The notes: generated by a model not told the origin, from the sequence alone. A stretch of 64,000 nt of DNA from Enterovibrio norvegicus DSM 15893 (GCF_900115495.1 NZ_FOWR01000015.1:43126-107125); one strand, 5' to 3'. Positions 1 through 9,581 are shown, counted from the first letter of the stretch. Made by a program: numbers and translations.

Positions 1-1
1 T

Positions 2-76
2 TGGGATATCGCCAAGCGGTAAGGCAGCGGCTTTTGATGCCGCCATTCCCTGGTTCGAATCCAGGTATCCCAGCCA
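2..76 (+). tRNA. tRNA-Gln (anticodon UUG)
   Basis: A 75-nt cloverleaf starting TGGGAT and ending with an encoded CCA. The anticodon stem is GCGGC (27-31) paired with GCCGC (39-43), the loop is TTTTGAT and the anticodon TTG is at 34-36. The T-loop GGTTCGAATCC is intact. The sequence closely resembles E. coli glutamine tRNAs. In E. coli a Gln/Leu/Met tRNA cluster lies upstream of ubiF-miaB, so this is probably the last member of the equivalent cluster, with the rest outside the window. Confidence 0.97.
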
Positions 77-85
77 CAACATTTA

Positions 86-114
86 AAAGCTCACCTTCGG
101 GTGGGCTTTTTTTG
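86..114 (+). terminator. Rho-independent terminator after tRNA-Gln
   Basis: An 8-bp stem (88-95 with 100-107, one G-T pair) with a TTCG tetraloop, followed by a run of T. It ends the tRNA transcript. Confidence 0.9.
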
Positions 115-243
115 TTTTAGCCCTTCTCTTTGACCTCTCCTCGTTTTACCTTTTAATCCGCATGGTTGAATCATCCCCCATACTCTGTAGTCTTAGTTCT
201 CAGAGCTAAATGATCGCAGCATAAAAGTAGGGAAGCAGTATCT

Positions 244-1731
244 ATGACCAATCGCACCCACTCTCCTCATTCAAACCCCATTGCAATGCAGCGCTATACC
301 AGTCTGCCTGACGATATGTATGTCGCTCTAGCGCCTACGCGCAGCGAAAGCCCGACAATGCTTACCGTCAATACAGGGCTGATTGAAGAGTATGGCCTTT
401 CTGTCGAATGGTTCGAAAGCGCTGACGCATTGGGCTTATTGTCTGGCAATCACGATTATGACGGTGCTTCTCCGATTGCCATGGCGTATTCAGGCCACCA
501 GTTTGGGCATTTTTCGCCACTGCTTGGCGATGGTCGCGCACATATGCTCGGCCAATTAGAGACTGCAGACGGCAAGTGGGTGGATGTGCAACTTAAAGGA
601 TCAGGGCGAACCCCTTTTTCTCGCGGCGGTGATGGCAGAGCCACGCTAGGAGCGGTGATTCGCGAATACCTCATCAGTGAAGCCATGGCGGGTCTTGGCA
701 TTCCTACAACGCGCACGCTGGCCTTGGTGACGACAGGTGAAAGCATCATGCGTGATTATCAAATGGTGCCCGGTGCGATTCAGGTTAGAACAGCAGAAAG
801 CCACTTGCGTGTTGGGTCGTTTCAATATGCGTATTCAAAACTGGGGAAAGATGGCGTAAAGGCCCTTGCTGATTTCGCCATTGAACAGCACTTTCCGGAA
901 ATCAAAGGCAGGGACGACAAATACCCCGCTTTCCTTGAAGCGGTTTCTCTTCGCCAAGCCGATTTGATTTCGCAATGGATGCTTGTGGGCTTTATTCATG
1001 GTGTGATGAATACAGACAATGCTGCGATTGTCGGTGAATCTATCGACTTTGGCCCATGTGCCTTTATGGACGATTTCAAAGCCAATAAAGTCTTTAGCTC
1101 CATCGACAGAGACAGTCGCTATGCTTGGAAGCAACAGGCGTCGATTGGCTACTGGAACTTACAGCGTCTTGCAGAAACCTTGTTACCTTTGTTTGATGAC
1201 GACACTGATAACGCAGTGAAAACCGCAGAAACGCAAATTGGCGCCTTCATTCCACGCTTCCAATTGGCATTCCAAGAAGGGCTAAAGCGAAAGTTGGGCA
1301 TCGCCAGTGATTCAGATGCTGCTGATGCCTTTGTCGATAATGTAATGCCTGTTCTCGAAGATGAGCATATCGACTTTACGTTGTTCTTTGATGCACTGAC
1401 CTCAGTGGCTGAAGGCGGATCAGAGGATATCTTGTTGCGTTACTTTGATAATGCAGAAAAAGGGAAAGATTGGTTAAAAAAATGGCGACAATTCAGCGAT
1501 CGTGACCAAGCGACGTTAACCGCCATGAGAAACGCTAATCCTGCATTGATTGCAAGAAACCACCAAGTGGAGAAAGCGATTGACGATGCCACAGAGCGCA
1601 ATGACTTTACCTTGTTCCATCGACTCAGCAATGCCCTGAAAACCCCTTACGTAGTGAGCGACAAGAACGTTGATCTTCAAGAGGCACCGCTGCCGGAACA
1701 ATGTGTATTGCGAACCTTTTGCGGGACGTAA
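244..1731 (+). CDS. selO: SelO family protein adenylyltransferase (YdiU)
   Basis: SelO is a pseudokinase-fold enzyme that transfers AMP from ATP to Ser/Thr/Tyr of other proteins and is linked to redox stress. Visible family marks are SGHQFG at residues 83-88, a lysine-containing QLKGSG loop near 118, HGVMNTDN at 252-259 and the DFG triad at 268-270. The protein has 495 residues, close to the usual 480-550. The C terminus ends Cys-Gly-Thr, with Cys493 where animal SelO carries selenocysteine and bacterial forms carry cysteine. The start is ATG with AGGGA upstream. It stands alone between the tRNA terminator and the convergent ubiF. The targets in this organism are unknown. Confidence 0.93.
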   Translation: MTNRTHSPHSNPIAMQRYTSLPDDMYVALAPTRSESPTMLTVNTGLIEEYGLSVEWFESADALGLLSGNHDYDGASPIAMAYSGHQFGHFSPLLGDGRAHMLGQLETADGKWVDVQLKGSGRTPFSRGGDGRATLGAVIREYLISEAMAGLGIPTTRTLALVTTGESIMRDYQMVPGAIQVRTAESHLRVGSFQYAYSKLGKDGVKALADFAIEQHFPEIKGRDDKYPAFLEAVSLRQADLISQWMLVGFIHGVMNTDNAAIVGESIDFGPCAFMDDFKANKVFSSIDRDSRYAWKQQASIGYWNLQRLAETLLPLFDDDTDNAVKTAETQIGAFIPRFQLAFQEGLKRKLGIASDSDAADAFVDNVMPVLEDEHIDFTLFFDALTSVAEGGSEDILLRYFDNAEKGKDWLKKWRQFSDRDQATLTAMRNANPALIARNHQVEKAIDDATERNDFTLFHRLSNALKTPYVVSDKNVDLQEAPLPEQCVLRTFCGT

Positions 1732-1822
1732 TACTTGCTTGAAGCATAGGGCCAATTCACATCCATAAAAAATGGGGCTTCATCGCCCCATTTCTCATCC
1801 ATCCCCTAGCGAGCGTTAAGTG

Positions 1823-2983
1823 CTAAAGGCCCATGGCGTATTTCAGCACCTGTGTTTTTATTGGCCCACTGTTTTCCGCCAGCTTCAACCCAATATTGCG
1901 CAGCAGTTTCAACGGCACGATATCGTTGCTGAACCCGCCGTAAAACACATCCATGCCCGCTTGCATCAATAAATTGTCAGGCTTACGTTTTCGCTCGTAG
2001 GCAGCAAGCACAACGTTATCTGCCCACTCCGTGCCTGCATCTGCAACCACATCAAGCAAGGCATCGACATCTTTGAACCCAAGGTTAACCCCCTGCCCCG
2101 CAAGTGGATTGATGGTATGCGCTGCATCACCAAGGATCACAACGCTTTTGCTGTAGTAACGCTGAGCATGACGACGGGTGAGTGGGAATGCGCCTTGCGC
2201 GATAACCTCAATCTCGCCAAGCTCTGGCGGGAAATGCGACACAATTTCTTGTTTTAGCGCGTCAGGCGACATCGCACAAAGCTGCTTGATGCGTGTGGGA
2301 TTGTCATACCATACCAGCGAGCCTTGATGACCCGGTAGCGGCAAAAATGAGCGAGGGCCTTCCGGCGTAAACCACTGCCACGTAATGTCTTGCTGCGGCA
2401 GTTCGGTGCTTACGTTCACCAGCATGCAGTGTTGTCGATAATCCCATGCCGTTACCCCAATGTTGGCATAATCACGAACGCGAGAATTTGCACCATCTGC
2501 ACCGACGAGCCAACGGCCTTGCAGCTGGTCACCGTTATCAAGCTCAACAGCATGCCCGTCATGTTCCGCCCACATCGTTTTGATGGTATTCGGACAGAAC
2601 AAGGTTAAATTCTCGTGGGCTTCACACGCTTCCCACAGTGCCAATTGGAGAATGCGGTTTTCGACAATAAAGCCCAGCGCCATCAAATCCATGCTGTCAC
2701 TGCTAAAGCGGATTCGACAATCAGGATGATCCCACGTTTCCAATCGACGGTAGGGGCAAAGTCGCATCCTGAGGACGGCATCCCACACTTTGAGCGATTT
2801 GAGTAAAGAAACCGATGACGGTGAAATCGCGGAAACCCGCAAATCCATAGGCTGCTCAGCGGAAAAAGGCTTGGGCGCTTCTCTTTCCACCATGGCAACA
2901 CGCTTTCCCTGCTTAGCAAGGCCAAGTGCCGTTGCGGCGCCCACCATGCCGCCGCCAACCACGATAATATCGAATTGTTTCAT
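1823..2983 (-). CDS. ubiF: Ubiquinone biosynthesis FAD monooxygenase UbiF
   Basis: A flavin hydroxylase of the UbiH/UbiF/VisC group, expected to hydroxylate the demethoxy-ubiquinone ring late in aerobic ubiquinone synthesis. The N terminus has the FAD-binding GGGMVG (residues 10-15). The second FAD motif GDAAHTINPLAGQG is near residue 285. Length is 386, typical for the family. UbiF rather than UbiH or UbiI is chosen because the gene is divergent from miaB, exactly as in E. coli. It is convergent with selO. Confidence 0.88.
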   Translation of the reverse strand: MKQFDIIVVGGGMVGAATALGLAKQGKRVAMVEREAPKPFSAEQPMDLRVSAISPSSVSLLKSLKVWDAVLRMRLCPYRRLETWDHPDCRIRFSSDSMDLMALGFIVENRILQLALWEACEAHENLTLFCPNTIKTMWAEHDGHAVELDNGDQLQGRWLVGADGANSRVRDYANIGVTAWDYRQHCMLVNVSTELPQQDITWQWFTPEGPRSFLPLPGHQGSLVWYDNPTRIKQLCAMSPDALKQEIVSHFPPELGEIEVIAQGAFPLTRRHAQRYYSKSVVILGDAAHTINPLAGQGVNLGFKDVDALLDVVADAGTEWADNVVLAAYERKRKPDNLLMQAGMDVFYGGFSNDIVPLKLLRNIGLKLAENSGPIKTQVLKYAMGL

Positions 2984-3095
2984 AAGACAATCTCTTTAAA
3001 TCCTTCCTGCATTCTACTGACAACCAGATTAAATGCGACATTCAGGGTCTTATCTCCGCGTGAAATCCACCATTAAATTTGGGGAGAACGTGATC

Positions 3096-3124
3096 TGGTC
3101 ACAGAATGTCTAAAGCAGTACAAT
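3096..3124 (+). promoter_or_regulatory. Candidate promoter of the miaB operon
   Basis: TGGTCA (3096-3101) and TACAAT (3119-3124) are separated by 17 bp, close to a sigma-70 promoter. It lies in the divergent ubiF-miaB gap about 150 bp before miaB. Transcription would begin just ahead of the hairpin at 3137. Confidence 0.5.
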
Positions 3125-3136
3125 ACGCGGCTTGCT

Positions 3137-3167
3137 GTTAACCAGCGCAGTTTCTCTGCGGGTTAAC
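3137..3167 (+). promoter_or_regulatory. Stem-loop at the predicted 5' end of the miaB mRNA
   Basis: GTTAACC (3137-3143) pairs with GGTTAAC (3161-3167). An inner CGCAG (3146-3150) pairs with CTGCG (3156-3160) across a TTTCT loop, with a two-base bulge. There is no T tract, so it is not a terminator. It may be a 5' stabilising or regulatory structure. Confidence 0.5.
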
Positions 3168-3274
3168 CAAAAACAGATTAAACATTTTCGACTGACACTC
3201 ACACTCTGATATTGCATCATGTGTAGACCTCTCAGCCGAAAGACGTAGAAACATCAACGTGAGCAATGAGTTAC

Positions 3275-4699
3275 ATGGCTAAGAAACTGCTGATCAAAAC
3301 CTGGGGCTGTCAGATGAACGAATACGATTCATCAAAAATGGCAGATCTTCTCAATGCGGCCGGCGGCTACGAGTTGACCGAAGAGCCGGAAGAAGCAGAC
3401 GTACTGCTGCTTAATACCTGTTCGATCCGTGAGAAAGCTCAGGAGAAAGTGTTCCACCAGTTGGGACGCTGGAAAAACTTAAAAGATCAGAATCCTGATC
3501 TTGTGATCGGTGTTGGCGGTTGTGTGGCAACGCAAGAAGGCGACCACATTCGCGAGCGCGCACCTTATGTTGATGTAATTTTTGGCCCACAAACACTGCA
3601 CCGTTTGCCTGAGATGATTAAACAATCTCGCGCAGACCACGGCCCAGTCATGGACATTTCTTTCCCTGAGATTGAGAAGTTCGATAACTTGCCAGAGCCA
3701 CGCGCAGAAGGCCCAACCGCATTCGTTTCCATCATGGAAGGCTGTTCGAAGTACTGCACATTCTGTGTGGTGCCTTACACCCGTGGTGAAGAAGTCAGCC
3801 GTCCACTTGACGACGTACTTTATGAAATCGCACAGCTTGCAGAACAAGGCGTTCGAGAAGTGAACCTTCTTGGCCAAAACGTAAATGCATTCCGCGGTGA
3901 AATGCATGATGGCGATATCTGTTCATTTGCAGAATTGCTTCGCTATGTGGCAGCGATCGACGGTATTGACCGTATTCGCTACACCACCAGCCACCCGATT
4001 GAATTTACCGATGACATCATCGATGTGTACCGTGACACACCAGAAGTGGTTAACCACCTGCACTTACCTGTGCAAAGTGGTTCGGACCGTATCCTGACCA
4101 TGATGAAGCGTCCTCATACTGCCATTGAGTACAAATCGAAAATCCGTAAATTGCGAGAAGTCCGTCCAGACATCGCCATGAGTTCTGACTTCATTGTCGG
4201 GTTCCCTGGCGAAGAAGACGCTGATTTCCAAGCGACGATGAAGCTAATTCGTGATATTAACTTCGACATGAGCTTTAGCTTCGTGTATTCACCACGCCCA
4301 GGCACGCCAGCGGCAGACATGCCAGATGACACGCCTGAGCAAGTGAAGAAAGAGCGTTTGTACGAGCTACAACAGCAAATTAACGCACAAACCATGATTT
4401 TTGCTCGCCAGATGCTAGACACTGAGCAACGTATTTTGGTTGAAGGCCCATCCCGTAAGAATCTGATGGAACTTCGCGGCCGTACTGAAAACAACCGCGT
4501 CGTGAATTTTGAAGGTTCTGTTGATTTGATCGGTCAATTTGTAGACGTGAAGATCACTAACGTACTGACTAATTCCCTTCGTGGTGAATTGATTCGTACT
4601 GAAAAAGACATGAACCTGCGTATTGCCATCTCTCCTTTAGAGATGATCGCAAAGACACGCAAAGAAGATGATCTTGGTGTGGGCGTGTATACTCCTTAA
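3275..4699 (+). CDS. miaB: tRNA-2-methylthio-N6-dimethylallyladenosine synthase MiaB
   Basis: A radical SAM methylthiotransferase that converts i6A37 to ms2i6A37 in tRNAs reading UNN codons. Cys12, Cys49 and Cys83 form the N-terminal auxiliary 4Fe-4S cluster site (UPF0004 domain). Cys157, Cys161 and Cys164 in the CX3CX2C motif bind the radical SAM cluster, and a TRAM domain closes the protein. The ATG at 3275 gives 474 residues, the length of the E. coli enzyme, and the N terminus [11 protein letters not shown] fits the family. An ATG nine bases upstream would add MSY. First gene of miaB-ybeZ-ybeY-corC-lnt. Confidence 0.97.
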   Translation: MAKKLLIKTWGCQMNEYDSSKMADLLNAAGGYELTEEPEEADVLLLNTCSIREKAQEKVFHQLGRWKNLKDQNPDLVIGVGGCVATQEGDHIRERAPYVDVIFGPQTLHRLPEMIKQSRADHGPVMDISFPEIEKFDNLPEPRAEGPTAFVSIMEGCSKYCTFCVVPYTRGEEVSRPLDDVLYEIAQLAEQGVREVNLLGQNVNAFRGEMHDGDICSFAELLRYVAAIDGIDRIRYTTSHPIEFTDDIIDVYRDTPEVVNHLHLPVQSGSDRILTMMKRPHTAIEYKSKIRKLREVRPDIAMSSDFIVGFPGEEDADFQATMKLIRDINFDMSFSFVYSPRPGTPAADMPDDTPEQVKKERLYELQQQINAQTMIFARQMLDTEQRILVEGPSRKNLMELRGRTENNRVVNFEGSVDLIGQFVDVKITNVLTNSLRGELIRTEKDMNLRIAISPLEMIAKTRKEDDLGVGVYTP

Positions 4700-4865
4700 T
4701 AACACGGAGGCCACACGGCCATTCGACACCCCGCTGTCACGGCGGGGGGAATCACTGGTTTTAGGCGTGAGAGTGCGCCGCCATATCAGCGTCAAACTAG
4801 CTGCGAGAAGCTTCCATCCCTACGCAGCTTCTATTGATAGCGATATTAAGCTTGCGAGGACAGCA
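4700..4865 (+). other. Structured 166-nt gap between miaB and ybeZ
   Basis: No gene is supported here, although the ybeZ frame stays open. It holds GGCC-ACAC-GGCC (4709-4720), CCCCGC/GCGGGG (4729-4734 with 4742-4747) and two overlapping 7-bp hairpins that share AGCT at 4826-4829: AGCTGCG (4799-4805) with CGCAGCT (4823-4829), or AGAAGCT (4806-4812) with AGCTTCT (4826-4832). Only one of the last two can form at a time. They lie 30-60 nt before the ybeZ start. Confidence 0.5.
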
Positions 4866-5957
4866 TTGAACAAAGTCATTACCCTAGAATTGTTGCTGGA
4901 ACCAGAAGACAATTCACGCCTAGCCAGCCTTTGCGGCCCATTCGATGACAACATCAAGCAACTAGAACGCCGCCTAGGTGTCGAAATTAATCACCGAAGC
5001 CATCAATTTTCTGTCGTTGGCAAAGAACACACCGCCACTGCCGCAATCGATATTCTGAAAACGCTTTACGTAGAAACTGCGCCTGTTAAAAACCAAACGC
5101 CGGATTTGGAGCCTGAGCAAGTTCACTTAGCGATCAAAGAAAGTGGCGTACTCGAACAGACGGTTGAATCATCGATTCCTTACGGAAAAGAAATCAACAT
5201 CAAGACCAAAAAAGGCGTGATTAAGCCGCGTACACCCAACCAAGCGCAATACATTGCGAACATGGTGACGCATGACATCACTTTTGGTGTTGGCCCTGCG
5301 GGTACGGGTAAAACCTACCTTGCCGTCGCTGCCGCAGTAGATGCACTTGAGCGCCAAGAAATCCGTCGAATTTTGCTGACACGCCCTGCGGTTGAAGCGG
5401 GTGAAAAACTCGGTTTCTTGCCCGGTGATTTAAGCCAGAAGGTCGACCCCTACTTGCGCCCGCTTTACGACGCCCTATTTGAAATGCTGGGTTTCGAGCG
5501 TGTAGAAAAATTGATTGAGCGAAATATCATCGAAGTGGCACCGCTCGCTTATATGCGTGGTCGCACACTGAATGATGCGTTCATCATTCTGGATGAAAGC
5601 CAGAACACCACCGTAGAACAAATGAAAATGTTCCTCACGCGTATTGGTTTTAACAGCCGCGCGGTGATTACAGGTGACGTGACGCAAATCGATTTACCAC
5701 GAAATACTCGCTCAGGTCTTCGCCATGCCATTGAGGTGTTGGCCGACGTGAACGAAATTAGCTTTAACTTTTTCCAAGCCGACGATGTTGTTCGTCACCC
5801 TGTTGTCGCGCGCATTGTTTTGGCTTATGAAGCTTGGGAAGCAGAAGACGCTAAAGCGCGTAAATATGCTGAAGAGCGTCGTAGACTAGAGCGTGAAGCC
5901 GCACTAAACGCAGTTTCACACTCAGAAGAAAAGCCATCAGAAGAGAAGCAACCTTAA
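4866..5957 (+). CDS. ybeZ: PhoH-like ATPase YbeZ
   Basis: A cytoplasmic PhoH-family P-loop ATPase that works with the neighbouring YbeY endoribonuclease in RNA/ribosome metabolism. Walker A GPAGTGKT is at residues 143-150 and the Walker B-like LDESQN is near 245. The open frame reaches back into miaB, but I place the start at a TTG (4866): AGGA (4857-4860) is five bases upstream, and homology to E. coli YbeZ begins here with NKVITLE and LEPEDN. That gives 363 residues. The C terminus is a charged, probably disordered Glu/Arg tail. The stop is directly followed by the ybeY ATG. Confidence 0.92.
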   Translation: MNKVITLELLLEPEDNSRLASLCGPFDDNIKQLERRLGVEINHRSHQFSVVGKEHTATAAIDILKTLYVETAPVKNQTPDLEPEQVHLAIKESGVLEQTVESSIPYGKEINIKTKKGVIKPRTPNQAQYIANMVTHDITFGVGPAGTGKTYLAVAAAVDALERQEIRRILLTRPAVEAGEKLGFLPGDLSQKVDPYLRPLYDALFEMLGFERVEKLIERNIIEVAPLAYMRGRTLNDAFIILDESQNTTVEQMKMFLTRIGFNSRAVITGDVTQIDLPRNTRSGLRHAIEVLADVNEISFNFFQADDVVRHPVVARIVLAYEAWEAEDAKARKYAEERRRLEREAALNAVSHSEEKPSEEKQP

Positions 5958-6422
5958 ATGCAATACTATGTCGACTTACAAGTCGCAACGAAAAATGCAG
6001 AGAACCTGCCGTCAGAAGAACAGCTTCAGACGTGGTTTGAACAAGCGGTGAAATCTTTTCGCAAACAAGCGGAAACGACCATTCGTATCGTTGATGAGTT
6101 TGAAAGCCAAAGCCTAAACCGTGACTACCGCGGCAAGGACAAACCAACGAATGTTTTGTCATTTCCTTTTGAAGCGCCTCCTGGTGTAGAGTTAGATCTA
6201 CTAGGCGACCTGATAATTTGCCGTCAGGTTGTAGAAAAAGAAGCAAAAGAACAGAATAAAGACCTGTTTGCCCATTGGGCCCACATGGTTGTACACGGCA
6301 GTCTCCATCTGCTAGGTTATGACCATATTGATGATGAAGAAGCGGAAGAAATGGAATCTCTCGAGATTTCTATCATGACTGCACTTGAGTTTCCGAACCC
6401 ATACGCAGCCGATTTCATCTAA
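5958..6422 (+). CDS. ybeY: Endoribonuclease YbeY
   Basis: A metal-dependent single-strand RNase needed for 16S rRNA 3'-end maturation and late 70S quality control. The zinc site [11 protein letters not shown] is intact (His113, His117, His123). Length is 154 residues, normal for the family. The ATG touches the ybeZ stop, which implies translational coupling. Confidence 0.95.
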   Translation: MQYYVDLQVATKNAENLPSEEQLQTWFEQAVKSFRKQAETTIRIVDEFESQSLNRDYRGKDKPTNVLSFPFEAPPGVELDLLGDLIICRQVVEKEAKEQNKDLFAHWAHMVVHGSLHLLGYDHIDDEEAEEMESLEISIMTALEFPNPYAADFI

Positions 6423-6446
6423 ATTAACGTTGTAAATATTGAGACA

Positions 6447-7313
6447 ATGAACGAAGACAACTCACAAAGCTCTGACGGTCCGAGTAGAAAGACCTTCTTC
6501 GAACGCCTTGGTCAAATCTTTCAGGGAGACCCGAAAGACCGCCAGGAATTAGTAGATGTATTCCGTGATTCGGAACAGAACGATCTAATCGATCACGAAA
6601 CACGGGACATGCTAGAAGGCGTAATGCAAATCTCTGAGATGCGCATTCGCGATATCATGATTCCACGTTCGCAGATGGTGACCATCGAACGCGCACAACC
6701 TCTCGAGGAAATCATTAACGTTATCAACGATGCCCAGCACTCGCGCTATCCGGTAATCAGCGATGACAAAGACCATGTTGAAGGCATTTTGCTAGCGAAA
6801 GATTTACTTCGCTACTTGATCCACGACAGCGAACCGTTCGACATCGACAAGGTTATTCGCCCTGCCGTTGTTGTACCGGAAAGCAAGCGTGTTGACCGAC
6901 TCCTTAAGGAGTTTCAGGCTGAACGCTACCACATGGCCATTGTTGTCGATGAATTCGGTGGTGTATCTGGCGTTGTAACCATTGAAGATATTCTCGAAGA
7001 AATCGTCGGCGATATTGAAGATGAATATGACGACGATGAAGAGCAAGAAATCCGCCAGTTGAGCAAGCACACCTTTGCGGTGAAAGCACTCACAACACTG
7101 GAAGATTTCAATGAGAAATTTGGCTCTCAATTTAATGACGATGACATCGACACCATTGGTGGATTGGTAATGACCAGCTTCGGTCACCTGCCAACACGTG
7201 GTGAAGAAGTTGATATCGAAAACTTCCACTTCAAAGTGACAGCAGCCGACAGTCGACGTGTTATCCAATTGCAGGTTACTATCCCAGACCTTACTGCAGA
7301 GGAAACGGCATAA
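6447..7313 (+). CDS. corC: CorC/YbeX CBS-domain protein
   Basis: A cytosolic CBS-pair protein of the CorC/HlyC family. It was named for magnesium/cobalt efflux, and more recent work ties YbeX to ribosome metabolism alongside YbeY. A CBS pair spans roughly residues 70-190, followed by an acidic linker ([11 protein letters not shown]) and the C-terminal CorC_HlyC domain (about 205-285). It lacks the membrane domain found in longer relatives, as in E. coli. Length is 288. Confidence 0.92.
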   Translation: MNEDNSQSSDGPSRKTFFERLGQIFQGDPKDRQELVDVFRDSEQNDLIDHETRDMLEGVMQISEMRIRDIMIPRSQMVTIERAQPLEEIINVINDAQHSRYPVISDDKDHVEGILLAKDLLRYLIHDSEPFDIDKVIRPAVVVPESKRVDRLLKEFQAERYHMAIVVDEFGGVSGVVTIEDILEEIVGDIEDEYDDDEEQEIRQLSKHTFAVKALTTLEDFNEKFGSQFNDDDIDTIGGLVMTSFGHLPTRGEEVDIENFHFKVTAADSRRVIQLQVTIPDLTAEETA

Positions 7314-7320
7314 TCGTCAC

Positions 7321-8871
7321 ATGCTAAACGTTAAAACTTTTAAGCGGCCCCAAGTATTCAAGCGGATCTTCGGGGCCGCTTTTTCTGGTGCGCTCGCGAC
7401 ACTGGCATTCGCCCCGTATTCATTTTGGCCAGCCATGCTGGTTTCTTTGGTTCTGTTATTCCTACTTATCCATAAGCAATCGCCCAAACGCGCCGCGCTC
7501 ATTGGTTTTAGCTGGGGGTTGGGACAATTCTCAACGGGTATCGGTTGGGTGTATGTGGTCATCGAGCAATTTGGAGGGCTTCCAACCGCGGTCGGTTTGA
7601 TTCTCATCGGCTTACTCGTCACTTACCTTGCGCTTTTCCCCGCGCTATTTGGCTACCTACTCAAACGTATTCAACTTCCTTTGGCGCAATCTTATTTGCT
7701 GCTTGCACCTTCGCTGTGGCTGCTCATCGATTGGTTCAGAGGATGGTTCTTAACGGGCTTCCCATGGCTCTGGCCGGGCTACAGCCAAATAGATAGCCCT
7801 CTTGCCGCCTTTGCCCCTATGTTTGGCGTACAAGGCATTACACTGGCTGTCGTGGTCATCGCGGCGTCTATCACCCTAACGTTACTAAGCCGAAAAGCGA
7901 CCATGCTATTACCTGCCCTTGTTGTGGCAGTGGTTGCTGTTGTTTCAGGCCAAATGCAATGGGTACAAGAAACCGGAAAAACGGTTGATGTGGCCATGGT
8001 GCAAGGGAATGTTCCTCAAGAACTAAAATGGCTACCAAGCCAGCGCTGGCCAACCTTATTAAGTTACCAAGACATGACCCGCCAAAACTGGGATGCAGAC
8101 ATTGTGATCTGGCCAGAAGCTGCCATTCCAGCCCTTGAGCGTGATCTTCCTGATTTCTTGGCAAGGCTTGATGCGGCGGCGCGTAATAATGATTCCGCCA
8201 TCATCGCTGGCGTGCTCGACCAAAACCCGCAGGGGCAGTTCTATAACAACGTGATCACCTTAGGTGACAACGGCACGGAGGGTTACAGCTATCCGGCTAC
8301 CGAGAGCTACAGTAAACACCACTTGCTGGTGTTCGGAGAATTTGTGCCGTTTGCTGACATTCTACGCCCGCTCGCGCCCTTGTTTAATTTGCCGATGTCA
8401 TCCTTTAGCCGCGGTGATTACACACAGCCAAACATTGATGCTAAGGGCTACCAGTTGGCACCGGCCATTTGCTATGAAATTGCCTTTAGCGATCAAGTTC
8501 GTCATAGCCTGACGCCCGATTCCGATTTTATTTTGACGCTTTCAAACGACACATGGTTTGGTACCTCTATTGGCCCCCACCAGCACCTTGAAATCGCTCA
8601 AATGCGCGCACTTGAGAACGGCAAGCCCGTGTTTCGTGCTACCAACACAGGGCTCACGGCTGCGATTGACTACAAAGGTCAAATCATTGAGCAGATCCCA
8701 CAGTTCGAAACCGTCGTCCTGCGTACCGACATCGCTACAACGAACGGGCAAACGCCGTATACCCGCTTCGGTGATTGGCCGCTGTACCTGTGGATTGTAC
8801 TTTCCGGTATCGCGCTTCTTTTGATGCGTCGCGCTCAACAATCAACAACTGTTGGCGAGTCGCAAAAATAA
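7321..8871 (+). CDS. lnt: Apolipoprotein N-acyltransferase
   Basis: An inner-membrane enzyme that adds the third acyl chain to the N-terminal cysteine of lipoproteins. About six hydrophobic segments occupy residues 15-215, followed by a nitrilase-type periplasmic domain. The catalytic triad is visible as Glu266 (WPEAAIP), Lys332 (SKHHLLVFGE) and Cys384 (AICYE). The ATG at 7321 is chosen because it lies just past the corC stop and gives 516 residues. The longer frame only overlaps corC. Last gene of the operon, followed by a terminator. Confidence 0.96.
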   Translation: MLNVKTFKRPQVFKRIFGAAFSGALATLAFAPYSFWPAMLVSLVLLFLLIHKQSPKRAALIGFSWGLGQFSTGIGWVYVVIEQFGGLPTAVGLILIGLLVTYLALFPALFGYLLKRIQLPLAQSYLLLAPSLWLLIDWFRGWFLTGFPWLWPGYSQIDSPLAAFAPMFGVQGITLAVVVIAASITLTLLSRKATMLLPALVVAVVAVVSGQMQWVQETGKTVDVAMVQGNVPQELKWLPSQRWPTLLSYQDMTRQNWDADIVIWPEAAIPALERDLPDFLARLDAAARNNDSAIIAGVLDQNPQGQFYNNVITLGDNGTEGYSYPATESYSKHHLLVFGEFVPFADILRPLAPLFNLPMSSFSRGDYTQPNIDAKGYQLAPAICYEIAFSDQVRHSLTPDSDFILTLSNDTWFGTSIGPHQHLEIAQMRALENGKPVFRATNTGLTAAIDYKGQIIEQIPQFETVVLRTDIATTNGQTPYTRFGDWPLYLWIVLSGIALLLMRRAQQSTTVGESQK

Positions 8872-8914
8872 GAGCAAACATCTCTGAATTTACCGTGTCC
8901 TACGTTACATTGAA

Positions 8915-8947
8915 ACTGAGGTTGAAAGGCAACCTCAGTCTTCTTTG
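8915..8947 (+). terminator. Terminator of the miaB-lnt operon
   Basis: A perfect 10-bp stem, ACTGAGGTTG (8915-8924) with CAACCTCAGT (8930-8939), loop AAAGG, followed by CTTCTTT. Confidence 0.85.
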
Positions 8948-8980
8948 AGCGGCTTTTTAGCACCAGACACGGAGATTCTC

Positions 8981-9565
8981 ATGCGCGCCTTAGCTCGATA
9001 CGCTTCACTCTTCTCACTGCTTTTTACCTCGATATTCTTCACGCCAGCACAAGCTGCAGAGCCTTCGGCTGAATTATTTGCAGACACCCGCGCGGCTCTC
9101 GCGAATTTTCATCGCTTCGATCCTGTTAAACCGTTTTTCGAAAAAGCCTACGGTTACGCGGTATTTCCGTCTGTGGGCAAAGGAGGATTCTGGATTGGGG
9201 GCGCTTACGGCAATGGCCTTGTCTATCAGGGTAGTCAAACCGTTGCCGAGGCTGAACTCATTCAAGTGTCGATTGGATTAACCTTCGGTGGACAAGCCTT
9301 CAGCGAGATTTTGTTTTTCGAAGATAAGGAAACATTCGACAATTTTATGTCGGGAAGTTTTGAACTTGGCGCACAAGCCTCAGCCACCGCATTAACGGAA
9401 GGCGCGGCCGCACACGTCGGTACAACAGGCACGTCCGCCAGTGCTGGAAGCGTTCAATCAAAAGCGTATTACATCAATGGCGTCGCCATTTTCACGCAAG
9501 CCAAAGGCGGGTTAATGCTGGAAGCCGCACTTGCCGGTCAAACGTTTAACATCGAGCGGTTTTAG
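8981..9565 (+). CDS. Secreted SYLF/YSC84-domain protein
   Basis: A YSC84/SYLF lipid-binding domain protein. In eukaryotes the domain binds phosphoinositides and actin, and the bacterial role is unknown. The ATG at 8981 has GGAGA five bases upstream and gives a clear signal peptide (hydrophobic core, then AQAAEP), so 194 residues with a mature periplasmic domain. Family-like glycine-rich runs FPSVGKGGFWIGG and FGGQAFSEILFF are present. A Gly/Ala/Thr-rich stretch lies near residues 130-160. It is monocistronic between the lnt and own terminators. Confidence 0.82.
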   Translation: MRALARYASLFSLLFTSIFFTPAQAAEPSAELFADTRAALANFHRFDPVKPFFEKAYGYAVFPSVGKGGFWIGGAYGNGLVYQGSQTVAEAELIQVSIGLTFGGQAFSEILFFEDKETFDNFMSGSFELGAQASATALTEGAAAHVGTTGTSASAGSVQSKAYYINGVAIFTQAKGGLMLEAALAGQTFNIERF

Positions 9566-9581
9566 CGAATGTAAGGGAAGA

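Noticed and set aside
2-120. tRNA-linked integration site
   Set aside because: No second copy of the tRNA 3' end and no integrase gene were seen nearby.
244-1731. Selenocysteine in SelO
   Set aside because: The position near the C terminus is an ordinary TGC cysteine codon (Cys493), with no in-frame TGA.
3479-3907. Long minus-strand ORF inside miaB
   Set aside because: It is antisense to well-conserved radical SAM coding sequence and resembles no protein; a shadow frame.
4668-4865. N-terminal extension of YbeZ from an ATG inside miaB
   Set aside because: The frame is open, but homology to YbeZ begins at the TTG at 4866, which has AGGA five bases upstream, and the extension is Arg-rich with no family match.
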